Source: Beijerinckiaceae bacterium (GTDB lineage: Bacteria > Pseudomonadota > Alphaproteobacteria > Rhizobiales > Beijerinckiaceae). From it: a stretch of DNA of 9,515 nucleotides. This document shows, one piece after another, positions 1-6,392 of the stretch (positions within the stretch are counted from its first letter, which is position 1; every line of letters begins with the position of its first letter). The position numbers were made by a program, and so were the translations under genes. Under the pieces are notes generated by a model. That model did no database searches and was not told the DNA's origin. It saw only the letters and a list, made by a program, of their open reading frames with translations. The stretch covers positions 1-9,515 of the forward strand of contig CANGRU010000037.1 of assembly GCA_947456315.1 (NCBI GenBank), given 5' to 3'.

Positions 1-757
1 AGCTCAACACGCCACCCGTAATGCCGATCAGCAGGCCGTAATTCAAACCCACCAGCGACAAGCCTGCGCCATACCATGTGGCGAGGAACAGACAGACCAG
101 CGATTGCCCGCGCAAAAAGCCTGACAAAGCTGCATTGATCTCGGCTGCCAATTCGCGGATCGTATCGACTTCATCACGCGGCAACCAGGAATCGATTTTC
201 GCAACCATGCGATCCCAATCGAGCAGAATGTAGAAAGCCACCACCGGCGTAATCACCAGCAGCGACAAAAGTCCCAGCACCGCGCGCCCGCCCGACCACA
301 GCGATTTCAAAACGCCGCCCGCATATTTGGCCGCTTCGCTCGCCAGATCACTCGTGCCCGGCAGACCGCCAGCGCCGACATCCAGCTGCACACCCAAACG
401 CTCGGCAATGGGTGCCCGTCGCGCCAAAAGACCCGTGCTTTGTTCAGACAAAAGATCACGCAAACGCGTCAGATCACGCGGCAGTGCGTCGAGAAAGGCG
501 GCAACCTGCACACCCAGCACCGGCAAAAGCACCATGGCTGCCAGCACAATCAGGCCGATGAACATGACAAGGATCAGCAATGTCGCGCCAAGCCGGCTGA
601 TGCCCCATTTTTCGAGCCGATCCGCCACAGGGTCGAGCAGATAGGCAATGGCGAGGCCCGCCGCAAAAGGCAGCAGCACATCGGCCAACAGCCAAAGCAG
701 CAGAATGGAGACGGCGAGCCCGCTGAGCCAGAATCCGAGCTTTGCATCAATGCGCAT
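1..757 (-). CDS. AI-2E family transporter (PerM-like permease), C-terminus cut by window edge
   Basis: Reading leftward from an ATG at 757-755 (protein starts MRIDAKLGFWLSG), the frame stays open to the window edge and gives 252 residues. Family members usually have about 350 residues, so roughly the last 100 are missing. The visible part has two N-terminal hydrophobic helices around LLLWLLADVLLPFAAGLA. A soluble stretch follows, and then a helix with the family-like TPVVAFYILLDWDR. After it come GFLRGQSLVCLFLATWYG and GLNYGLLIGITGGVLS, which resemble the conserved second half of the family. The family is an inner-membrane permease group; the name comes from a few autoinducer-2 exporters, other members transport other solutes, and the substrate here cannot be told. 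The gene starts 15 bases after the stop of the CDP-alcohol phosphatidyltransferase, so the two are probably cotranscribed. Only a weak G-rich stretch (ACGGGG) precedes the ATG. Confidence 0.88.
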   Translation of the reverse strand, partial: MRIDAKLGFWLSGLAVSILLLWLLADVLLPFAAGLAIAYLLDPVADRLEKWGISRLGATLLILVMFIGLIVLAAMVLLPVLGVQVAAFLDALPRDLTRLRDLLSEQSTGLLARRAPIAERLGVQLDVGAGGLPGTSDLASEAAKYAGGVLKSLWSGGRAVLGLLSLLVITPVVAFYILLDWDRMVAKIDSWLPRDEVDTIRELAAEINAALSGFLRGQSLVCLFLATWYGAGLSLVGLNYGLLIGITGGVLS

Positions 758-772
758 CAAACCAAAACCCCG

Positions 773-1339
773 TCAGGCACTCATGTGCCGATACCATTGC
801 GCCAGATAGGCCACGCCCGAGACCACCGTCAATGTCGCGACCAGAACCAAGGCTATGCCGAACCAATAACCAATCGACCATTCAAAAGCCTTGAGGCCCA
901 AAACCAGACCCGCAAAGCCGATTTGCGCGGTCGTATTGAGCTTGGACACCATGAGCGGGCGGATCTGGATCGGCTTTTCCATGATCCAGGAAATCACCAC
1001 CGCCCCCATGATCATCAGGTCCCGAAACACCACCAGAATGGCAATCGAGGCCGGAACCGCCCCGACCACCGCCAAGGTGATGAAAATCGAGATCAGCAGG
1101 GCCTTGTCGGCCAGAGCATCAAGATAGGCCCCCAACTCGCTGTGCAGATCAAAAGTACGGGCCAGAAAGCCGTCGAGCCCGTCGGACGCGCCCGCCAGCA
1201 GAAACAGGCCCAGAGCCCAGTTCCACTCATGGTCGGCAATCATCAGCACCGTAACCGGGATCAGCAGGATCCGGCTCAGTGTGATCAGGTTGGGCAGAGC
1301 GGCAAAAAGAGGCGAATGGGTCATGCCCCAATCTAGCAC
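773..1339 (-). CDS. CDP-alcohol phosphatidyltransferase family membrane enzyme (PgsA-like)
   Basis: This 188-residue integral membrane protein carries the complete family signature D-x2-DG-x2-AR-x8-G-x3-D-x3-D, with D53, D56, G57, A60, R61, G70, D74 and D78. These aspartates bind the metal ion and activate displacement of CMP from a CDP-alcohol. A downstream SK-NTT-Q segment (132-139) fits the phosphatidylglycerophosphate-synthase side of the family. About five hydrophobic helices are visible (near 15-34, 40-52, 81-105, 107-120 and 155-180). The enzyme probably makes an anionic phospholipid such as phosphatidylglycerol phosphate or cardiolipin, but the exact acceptor cannot be read from sequence. 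I chose the GTG at 1339 because GGAG lies seven bases upstream of it. The ATG at 1324 (residue 6) is the alternative. It is divergent from purM and heads the permease operon. Confidence 0.9.
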   Translation of the reverse strand: MLDWGMTHSPLFAALPNLITLSRILLIPVTVLMIADHEWNWALGLFLLAGASDGLDGFLARTFDLHSELGAYLDALADKALLISIFITLAVVGAVPASIAILVVFRDLMIMGAVVISWIMEKPIQIRPLMVSKLNTTAQIGFAGLVLGLKAFEWSIGYWFGIALVLVATLTVVSGVAYLAQWYRHMSA

Positions 1340-1406
1340 GCCCCCGCTCCCGAGCCAGCTTGGCGGTCATCTGGAGAAAGAGAGCGGTGAAAGGGGCGCC
1401 AGCCCG

Positions 1407-1459
1407 CTTGCATCCCGCTCCCCGAGAGGCTACCCCGACCTCACAAAGGACCGCACCCC
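1407..1459 (+). promoter_or_regulatory. purM leader: weak promoter candidate and ribosome binding site
   Basis: The 120-base gap between the divergent phosphatidyltransferase and purM starts must hold promoters for both. CTTGCA (1407-1412) and CTACCC (1430-1435) are 17 bases apart and loosely resemble the alphaproteobacterial CTTGAC/CTATAT pattern; this is a weak match. AAGGA at 1446-1450, nine bases before the purM ATG, is a good ribosome binding site and supports that start. I see no riboswitch-like fold or clear operator. Confidence 0.25.
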
Positions 1460-2538
1460 ATGAGCAATGCCCCCAAGAGCGAAACAGGCCTGACCTATGC
1501 CCAGGCTGGCGTCGATATCGATGCCGGCAATGCCATGGTCGAGGACATCAAGCCACTGGTGCGCGCCACGCGCCGCTCCGGTGCGGATGCCGAAATCGGC
1601 GGCTTCGGCGGCCTGTTCGATCTGAAGGCCGCGGGCTTCAAAGATCCGATCCTCGTGGCCGCCAATGATGGCGTGGGCACGAAAGTGAAGATCGCCATCG
1701 AAACAGGCATTCACGACACAGTCGGCATCGATCTGGTCGCCATGTGCGTCAATGATCTTGTCGTGCAAGGCGCCGAGCCGCTCTTCTTTCTCGATTATTA
1801 TGCAACCGGCAAACTGGATCCGCGCGCGGGTGCAGCCATCGTCAAGGGCATTGCCAATGGCTGCATTGAAGCCGGCTGCGCATTGATTGGTGGCGAGACC
1901 GCAGAAATGCCGGGCCTCTATGCCGACAAGGATTATGACCTAGCAGGTTTCTCTGTGGGTGCGGCGGAACGCGGCAAGCTTCTGCCTGCGGGCGATGTCG
2001 GGCCCGGCGATGTCGTGCTGGGCTTGCGCTCATCGGGCGTGCATTCCAACGGCTTCTCGCTGGTGCGCCGCATTGTGGAACATGCCGGTTTGAATTGGGA
2101 GGCACCTGCGCCTTTCGCAGCTGGCAAGAAACTGGGCGAAGCTTTGCTGACCCCCACCCGCATTTATGTGAAGCCGCTGTTGCAGGTGCTGCGCAAGACA
2201 ACAGGCCTGAAAGCGCTGGCGCATATCACCGGCGGTGGCTTTCCCGATAACATTCCGCGCGTCTTGCCGGACGGTGTGGGCGTGACGCTGGACCTGACAG
2301 CCGTGCCGGTGCTGCCCGTGTTCAAATGGCTGGCTTCAGCCGGCAATGTCGCGATGGAAGAAATGCTGCGCACCTTCAACTGCGGCATCGGCATGATTGT
2401 CGTCACTGAAGCTGCACAGGCGGGCGCGATTGAGCCGCTCTTCGCGAAGCGGGTGAAGACCCCGTGCGCTTGGGCGTGATCGACACAGTGCCTGCGGGTC
2501 AAGAGCCCGTGCGTTATTCCGGAAAACTCGCGCTGTGA
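1460..2538 (+). CDS. purM: Phosphoribosylformylglycinamidine cyclo-ligase (AIR synthetase), with a frame break near its 3' end
   Basis: PurM catalyses the fifth step of de novo purine synthesis, the ATP-dependent closure of FGAM to 5-aminoimidazole ribotide, in the cytoplasm. Family signatures seen are [12 protein letters not shown] (13-24), NDGVGTK (69-75), [20 protein letters not shown] (99-118), GGETAEMPG (144-152), [13 protein letters not shown] (191-203), [13 protein letters not shown] (255-267) and FNCGIGM (306-312). The open frame from ATG 1460 stops at 2477-2479 after 339 residues, ending in the uncharacteristic VKTPCAWA. The normal ending, [15 protein letters not shown] through YSGKLAL, lies in another frame and stops at 2536-2538. 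Restoring one base near 2445 gives a 359-residue protein of usual family length whose stop overlaps the purN start. Either the assembly lacks a base or the strain makes a PurM altered over its last 31 residues. The AAGGA at 1446-1450 supports the start. Confidence 0.93.
2446..2538 (+). other. Displaced C-terminal coding segment of purM, out of frame
   Basis: From GAA at 2446 this frame reads [11 protein letters not shown], then a short stretch ending RYSGKLAL and TGA at 2536-2538. It looks like the expected PurM tail. The main frame at 2441-2449 reads TTC GCG AAG. One extra base there, as in TTC GCN GAA GCG, joins the two parts as PLFAEAGEDP. The stop shares four bases (GTGA, 2535-2538) with the purN start, which is the usual coupled arrangement and argues that this segment is still the functional end of purM. 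Confidence 0.8.
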
Positions 2539-3194
2539 GCGCAGCCCGCACACGCAAACGTGTTGCCGCGCTGATTTCGGGGCGCGGCTCCAACATGCTC
2601 TCGTTGATGGCCGCTGCACGGCAAGACGATTATCCGGCAGAGATCGCGCTGGTCTTTTCCAACAAGCCCGATGCACCGGGCTTGGCAACCGCCAAAGAAG
2701 CTGGCATTGCCACTGCCGCCTTGCATCACAAAGATTTTGCCAGCCGCGAAGATTTTGAGCGCGCGATGCAGGACATTCTGCTCGCCCACACAATCGACAT
2801 CGTCTGCCTCGCCGGATTTATGCGCTTGCTCACGCCATGGTTTGTCGAGCAATGGGCGGGACGGATGATCAACATCCATCCTGCCATTCTGCCCTCTTAC
2901 AAAGGCTTGCATACGCATGAGCGCGCTTTGGCCGATGGTGTGAAGCTGCATGGCGCCACCGTGCATTTCGTTGTGCCGGAAATGGATGCTGGCCCGATCA
3001 TCGCGCAGGCCGCTGTGCCGGTGGTGGATGGCGACACGCCGCAAACATTGGGTGCGCGTGTGCTGACGCAAGAGCACATCATCTATCCGCTCGCACTCAA
3101 ACTTGTGGCCAGTGGCGCGGCGCGGCTCGTCGATGGAAAAGTTTTGACTGGCGAGACGATGAACGAGCACACGCTCGTCGTGCCTTCACCGTAA
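2535..3194 (+). CDS. purN: Phosphoribosylglycinamide formyltransferase (GAR transformylase)
   Basis: PurN transfers a formyl group from 10-formyltetrahydrofolate to glycinamide ribonucleotide, the third step of purine synthesis. At 219 residues it matches the family. The phosphate-binding SGRGSN is at 15-20, AGFMRLL at 93-99, and MINIHPAILPSYKGLHTHERAL around 111-132. The catalytic triad corresponds to N113 and H115 of NIHP and D151 of PEMDAGP. HGATVHFV (139-146) precedes the catalytic aspartate as expected. The start is GTG at 2535, overlapping the restored purM stop by four bases. No strong ribosome binding site precedes it, so translation is probably coupled to purM; the purM frame break, if real, would stop ribosomes 56 bases earlier and could lower PurN output. 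The residues after about 205 are poorly conserved tail. Confidence 0.96.
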   Translation: MSAARTRKRVAALISGRGSNMLSLMAAARQDDYPAEIALVFSNKPDAPGLATAKEAGIATAALHHKDFASREDFERAMQDILLAHTIDIVCLAGFMRLLTPWFVEQWAGRMINIHPAILPSYKGLHTHERALADGVKLHGATVHFVVPEMDAGPIIAQAAVPVVDGDTPQTLGARVLTQEHIIYPLALKLVASGAARLVDGKVLTGETMNEHTLVVPSP

Positions 3195-3200
3195 CCGCGC

Positions 3201-3232
3201 CGTCATTGCGAGCCGAAGGCGAAGCAATGACG
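3201..3232. repeat. Palindromic intergenic repeat, copy A (between convergent genes)
   Basis: A perfect 9-base inverted pair, CGTCATTGC (3201-3209) and GCAATGACG (3224-3232), encloses a smaller GCC-GAA-GGC hairpin (3213-3220 region). It fills the gap between the purN stop (3194) and the stop of the leftward gene, which begins at base 3233 directly after the repeat. It shares CGTCATTGCGAGC and GAAGCAAT with copies at 3627, 5798 and 8446. The position suggests a two-way transcription end or mRNA stabiliser. There is no T-run, so it is not a standard intrinsic terminator. Confidence 0.85.
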
Positions 3233-3583
3233 TTAGACCTTGCAAACCTTCAGAGCGCTTTCGACCTTCGGGCGCGCTGTCTTGCTGTAGGTGCCATTGG
3301 CGCGCAGATCATCGGCTTCGTCTTTGGTCATCGCCTTCATCAGATTGCCGGCATAGCAACCGCAGCGATTGACGGCATTGGTCTTGATCGTCTCTTCGAC
3401 TTCCGACAGCTGGAAGATGCACGCATCCTGAATGCGGCGGCGCAGCTGCTCATCGGTGAGATTGCGCATATCCAGACCCGAACGGGGCGAACCGGACAGG
3501 CCCGTTGCAGGCGGACGCGAACCGGCCTGGGACAGGTCCGTCAAAGCAACGCATAAGACCAAAGCGCCAAAAAGAGCTTTCAC
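3233..3583 (-). CDS. Small secreted four-cysteine protein of unknown function
   Basis: I do not recognise this 116-residue protein. The N-terminus MKALFGALVLCVALTDLSQA is a Sec signal peptide, with likely cleavage after the alanine at residue 20, so the product should be periplasmic or secreted. The mature part has a Gly/Ser/Pro-rich linker (21-36) and then a conserved-looking helical part with four cysteines, C55 (DACIF), C74 and C76 (RCGCYAG) and C114 (KVCKV), which could form two disulfides. It lacks the CXXCH haem motif and a lipobox. The start is GTG at 3583, chosen because GGAGG lies five bases upstream on the coding strand (3589-3593). Palindromic repeats lie on both sides, its stop abuts copy A, and it has a separate promoter candidate from the oxidoreductase upstream. 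It is probably real, given the ideal ribosome binding site and signal peptide. Confidence 0.8.
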   Translation of the reverse strand: MKALFGALVLCVALTDLSQAGSRPPATGLSGSPRSGLDMRNLTDEQLRRRIQDACIFQLSEVEETIKTNAVNRCGCYAGNLMKAMTKDEADDLRANGTYSKTARPKVESALKVCKV

Positions 3584-3588
3584 CTAAA

Positions 3589-3643
3589 CCTCCGCAAATC
3601 TTCGAATCTCTGGCCACTATATTAAACGTCATTGCGAGCAAAG
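3589..3643 (-). promoter_or_regulatory. Promoter candidate and strong ribosome binding site for the small secreted protein
   Basis: On the minus strand TAATAT (3624-3619) is a good -10 box. The base pair 17 further upstream opens TTCGCT inside repeat copy B, a poor -35. Transcription would begin near 3612, leaving a leader of about 29 bases that includes GGAGG (3593-3589) five bases from the GTG start. The -10 box sits two bases outside the repeat, exactly as at the oxidoreductase start (5795-5789). Confidence 0.4.
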
Positions 3644-3701
3644 CGAAGCAATCCAGAGGCAACGCGTGAGGCCCCTAGTGTGCTTCGCCTTCGGCTCGCA
3701 A
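3627..3701. repeat. Palindromic intergenic repeat, copy B (two-armed form overlapping the oxidoreductase 3' end)
   Basis: The left arm CGTCATTGCGAGC...AATCCAG spans 3627-3656. A spacer with ACGCGT follows, and then a right arm TGCTTCGCC...CTCGCAA at 3681-3701. That right arm is an exact 21-base reverse complement of 3206-3226 in copy A. The segment 3644-3671 matches 8480-8507 of copy D in reverse orientation at 26 of 28 bases. The right arm is inside the coding region of the molybdopterin oxidoreductase and encodes its last residues. Confidence 0.8.
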
Positions 3702-5783
3702 GACCGGCCTCACCCAGACATGATTGTCATGAAACGCGGCCCCACCAAAGGGCGCGGGACTGTCAGCTCCGGTCAGCATGTTGATGCCGCGCCCCTCGAC
3801 AAAGGCGGCATTGGGCCAGATGCCTTCCGACACCAGCACCCCGCGCTGCACACCATCAAAGATGCGCGCATGAAGCGCCACATCGCCGCGTTCATTGCCG
3901 ATGCGCACCAGCGCACCATCGGCAATGCCGAGCGCTGCCGCATCGCGCGGGTGGATGAGAATCTCGGGCTGCCCTTCGCGCTGCCGCGCAGACTTTGTTT
4001 CGCTGAATGTCGAATTCAGAAACGACCGTGCGGGACTGGTCGCCAAGCGGAACGGATGCTCGTCATCGGCATTTTCCAGCACATCCCAATGGTCAGGCAT
4101 TTTGGGCATTTGATCCCACGGGCCTGTCAGCGCGGCAGAACCTTTTGAGTAAGGCACTTTCGGCCAATCCGGCTTGAAGCGGACTTTTTTATCGGGCCAT
4201 GCAAAACCATCGATGAAATGCTCGGTGTTGAAATCAGGCTGCACATCGACCCAATTGACCTTTTCCATCACGCTCAGTGACGGATGCCCGCTCTCTTGCA
4301 AAATGGTTTCGATCAGATCGCGCGGGCGCATATGAAAGCCCGGATGCTCCGCACCCAGCGCATGGGCAAGCGCACAAATCACATCATGATTGGAGCGGCA
4401 TTCACCCGGCGCATCGATCAGCTTTCCGGCAAACTCGACATATTGATGCCCGCCGCCCGAATACAAATCATCATGCTCAAGGAACATGGTGGCCGGCAAA
4501 ACAATATCGGCCATTCGCGCCGTCTCGGTCACGAATTGCTCATGCACGACGGTGAACAGATCATCGCGTGCAAACCCTTGCGCCACGAGCTTCTGGTCGG
4601 GCGCGACCGACATCGGATTGGTGTTCTGGATGAACAAAGCGGTAACAGGCGGGCCATATTTCAGCGCATGCGCATCGCCCGTCAGGATACGCCCCAGATG
4701 GCACTGGTCGAGCACACGGATGTTTGGATCTTTCTGGTCGCCGGCTTCATGGAAGACCTGCTTCCAGCCGAAGATCGCCCCATTATTATGAAAGGCACCG
4801 CCGCCTTCATAAGCCCAAGCCCCCGTCACCGCCGCGATGCAGGACGCCGCGTGCATATTCACCGAGCCATTGCGCTGGCGTGAAAAGCCGTAACCCAGAC
4901 GGAAGAAGCTGCGTTTGGTTTTGCCAACGAGGTGCGCAAAGGCTTCGATCTCGTCGACCGAAAGCCCCGTGATCGCACTCGCCCAGTCTGGCCCGCGCGT
5001 TTGCAAATGCTGCTCCAGCTCGCGCGGTGCATCTGTATATTTGTCGAGATAATCCCAATCGGCGAGCCCATCGCGAAACAGCACATGCATGACCGCGCAA
5101 GCCAGCGCGCCATCGGTGCCGGGCTTCAGGCAAAGCGCCAGATCGGCCTGCTCCATCGTCGCATTGCGATAGACATCGATGACAACAATCTTCGCGCCGC
5201 GCTCTTTGCGGGCCTTGACCGCATGCGTCATGACGTTGACTTGCGTCGCCACCGCATTGGTGCCCCAGATCACCACGCAATCGGCTTTCGCCATTTCGCG
5301 CGGATCGGGACCGGCCAACTTGCCTGTGCCTGCGATAAATCCGGGCCAAGCGAGCGTGGTGCAGATCGTGCCGTTGAAGCGCGAATATTTTTTGACATGC
5401 GTCAGGCGATTGATGCCATCACGCATGACGCGGCCCATGGTGCCGGCATAATAGAACGGCCAGATGGTTTCAGAACCATGCTGCGCCTCACGCGCCGTAA
5501 ATTCGCGTGCGATCGTTTCAATCGCTTCATCCCACGAGATGCGCGCAAATTGCCCGGAGCCCTTCGGCCCCGTGCGCTTCATCGGATACATCAAGCGATC
5601 GGGATGATGGATACGCTCGGCATAGCGCGCGACCTTGGCGCAGATGACACCATCTGTGTAGGTCTGGTCCTTCGCGCCATAGACGCGGCCGATTTTGGTG
5701 CCGTCGATGACCTCCACATCCAGCGCACAGGCGGAGGGGCAATCATGCGGGCAGACGGAGGGTTTGCGGACGATTTGGTTCAT
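3675..5783 (-). CDS. Molybdopterin-dependent oxidoreductase with N-terminal [4Fe-4S] domain (DMSO reductase superfamily)
   Basis: This 702-residue protein has the superfamily's domain order. A [4Fe-4S] domain comes first with C11, C15, C19 and C48 (CPHDCPSAC, then GVICAK). The large molybdopterin domain follows at about 60-480, including the WGTNAV (173-178), QNTNPMSVAP (386-395) and ADIVLPATMFLEHDD (425-439) segments. A C-terminal dinucleotide-binding domain lies at about 577-690 (HPFRLATSPARSFLNSTF and HPRDAAALGI). It should bind Mo/W bis-MGD and carry out a two-electron reaction on an unknown substrate. C141 (NGTICTTLAWPG) is in the region where some relatives have the metal ligand, but I cannot assign it firmly. 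There is no Tat signal, so it is cytoplasmic. No electron-transfer or membrane subunit gene adjoins it. The ATG at 5783 has no ribosome binding site. The final RAEGEAH and stop codon come from repeat copy B. Confidence 0.9.
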   Translation of the reverse strand: MNQIVRKPSVCPHDCPSACALDVEVIDGTKIGRVYGAKDQTYTDGVICAKVARYAERIHHPDRLMYPMKRTGPKGSGQFARISWDEAIETIAREFTAREAQHGSETIWPFYYAGTMGRVMRDGINRLTHVKKYSRFNGTICTTLAWPGFIAGTGKLAGPDPREMAKADCVVIWGTNAVATQVNVMTHAVKARKERGAKIVVIDVYRNATMEQADLALCLKPGTDGALACAVMHVLFRDGLADWDYLDKYTDAPRELEQHLQTRGPDWASAITGLSVDEIEAFAHLVGKTKRSFFRLGYGFSRQRNGSVNMHAASCIAAVTGAWAYEGGGAFHNNGAIFGWKQVFHEAGDQKDPNIRVLDQCHLGRILTGDAHALKYGPPVTALFIQNTNPMSVAPDQKLVAQGFARDDLFTVVHEQFVTETARMADIVLPATMFLEHDDLYSGGGHQYVEFAGKLIDAPGECRSNHDVICALAHALGAEHPGFHMRPRDLIETILQESGHPSLSVMEKVNWVDVQPDFNTEHFIDGFAWPDKKVRFKPDWPKVPYSKGSAALTGPWDQMPKMPDHWDVLENADDEHPFRLATSPARSFLNSTFSETKSARQREGQPEILIHPRDAAALGIADGALVRIGNERGDVALHARIFDGVQRGVLVSEGIWPNAAFVEGRGINMLTGADSPAPFGGAAFHDNHVWVRPVLRAEGEAH

Positions 5784-5788
5784 GGGGA

Positions 5789-5818
5789 TATATTAGCCGT
5801 CATTGCGAGCGAAGCGAA
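5789..5818 (-). promoter_or_regulatory. Promoter candidate for the oxidoreductase, possibly giving a leaderless mRNA
   Basis: On the minus strand TAATAT (5795-5790) is a near-consensus -10 box, and TTCGCT (5818-5813), inside repeat copy C, is 17 bases upstream as a poor -35. The expected transcription start, about seven bases past the -10, falls at the A of the ATG (5783). There is no ribosome binding site between the box and the ATG, which agrees with a leaderless transcript. The ndk terminator further upstream implies that this gene needs its own promoter. Confidence 0.4.
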
Positions 5819-5827
5819 GCAATCCAG
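5798..5827. repeat. Palindromic intergenic repeat, copy C (single arm)
   Basis: The sequence from CGTCATTGCGAGC (5798-5810) through AATCCAG (5821-5827) matches the left arms of copies B and D almost base for base. The two sides GTCATTGCGAGCG and GAAGCAATCCAG-like ends are only partly self-complementary (ATTGC with GCAAT). It lies between the oxidoreductase start and the ndk terminator. Confidence 0.85.
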
Positions 5828-5833
5828 ACAACG

Positions 5834-5860
5834 AAAAAGGCGGGCCGAGGCCCGCCTTTC
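5834..5860 (-). terminator. Intrinsic terminator of ndk
   Basis: A perfect 10-base stem, AAAGGCGGGC (5836-5845) with GCCCGCCTTT (5850-5859), closes a CGAG loop. On the minus strand it is followed by a short U-run from the five adenines at 5834-5838, partly within the stem. It begins about 22 bases after the ndk stop. On the plus strand it is also followed by a T-rich stretch, so it could work in both directions. Confidence 0.85.
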
Positions 5861-5881
5861 ATTCTTCACGCGCTGAAAAAA

Positions 5882-6304
5882 TCAGCCGACGATTTCGTTG
5901 CCAGCAAACCACTGGGCGATTTCGATCGCGGCGGTTTCTTCGGCGTCCGAACCATGGACCGAGTTCTCGCCCATGTTCAGCGCAAATTCCTTGCGGATCG
6001 TGCCGGCTTCCGCCTTTTCTGGGTTCGTGGCGCCCATCACTTCGCGATATTTCAGAATGGCGTTTTCGCCTTCCAGAACCTGCACGACCACAGGACCAGC
6101 GCTCATCTGGTCAACGAGCTCACCGAAGAAGGGACGCTCTTTGTGGACGGCATAAAATGTTTCAGCCTGACCGCGGGTCATGTGGACACGCTTCTGGGCG
6201 ACGATGCGCAGGCCAGCGGCCTCGATCTTGGCATTGACCGCACCCGTCAGGTTGCGGCGGGTGACGTCGGGCTTAAGAATGGAAAAAGTGCGCTGAATGG
6301 CCAT
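5882..6304 (-). CDS. ndk: Nucleoside diphosphate kinase
   Basis: Ndk moves the gamma phosphate from ATP to other nucleoside diphosphates through a phosphohistidine and so balances the NTP and dNTP pools in the cytoplasm. The 140-residue length is typical. It begins with the family start [13 protein letters not shown] and has K11 of the KPD motif, RPFF (57-60), the [10 protein letters not shown] segment (70-79), and the active-site histidine H117 in NSVHGSD. The GATNP loop (91-95) is also present. The frame is open further upstream to 6583, but that part is translated C/G-rich repeat, and the promoter at 6342-6370 lies inside it, so the ATG at 6304 is the start. AGGA lies about 13 bases upstream, a rather long spacing. 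It appears to be a single-gene transcript with its own promoter and terminator. Confidence 0.97.
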   Translation of the reverse strand: MAIQRTFSILKPDVTRRNLTGAVNAKIEAAGLRIVAQKRVHMTRGQAETFYAVHKERPFFGELVDQMSAGPVVVQVLEGENAILKYREVMGATNPEKAEAGTIRKEFALNMGENSVHGSDAEETAAIEIAQWFAGNEIVG

Positions 6305-6341
6305 GGGGCTCAAAAATCCTGTCTGGGGAGGAGATGGGCGG

Positions 6342-6370
6342 CTTATAGCGGGGGGTTGCCATAGGAGCAA
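6342..6370 (-). promoter_or_regulatory. Sigma-70-type promoter of ndk
   Basis: On the minus strand TTGCTC (6370-6365) and TATAAG (6347-6342) are separated by exactly 17 bases, close to the consensus. Transcription should begin near 6335 and leave a leader of about 31 bases before the ndk ATG. The C/G-rich inverted repeat begins 22 bases upstream of the -35 box. Confidence 0.6.
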
Positions 6371-6392
6371 GACGGCACACGCACCATCAAAT

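Noticed and set aside
440..1336. 298-codon open frame on the plus strand across the phosphatidyltransferase and permease genes
   Set aside because: It is antisense to two genes with clear family motifs. Its product is rich in Q, H, R and N with no domain pattern, as expected for a shadow in GC-rich DNA.
2438..2460. Programmed ribosomal frameshift in purM
   Set aside because: I see no slippery run such as A6 or a known heptamer, and no obvious stimulatory fold. A one-base deletion or sequencing error is simpler.
4932..5876. 314-codon open frame on the plus strand opposite the oxidoreductase
   Set aside because: The minus-strand frame carries all the molybdopterin-enzyme motifs. The plus frame has no recognisable domain and runs through the repeat.
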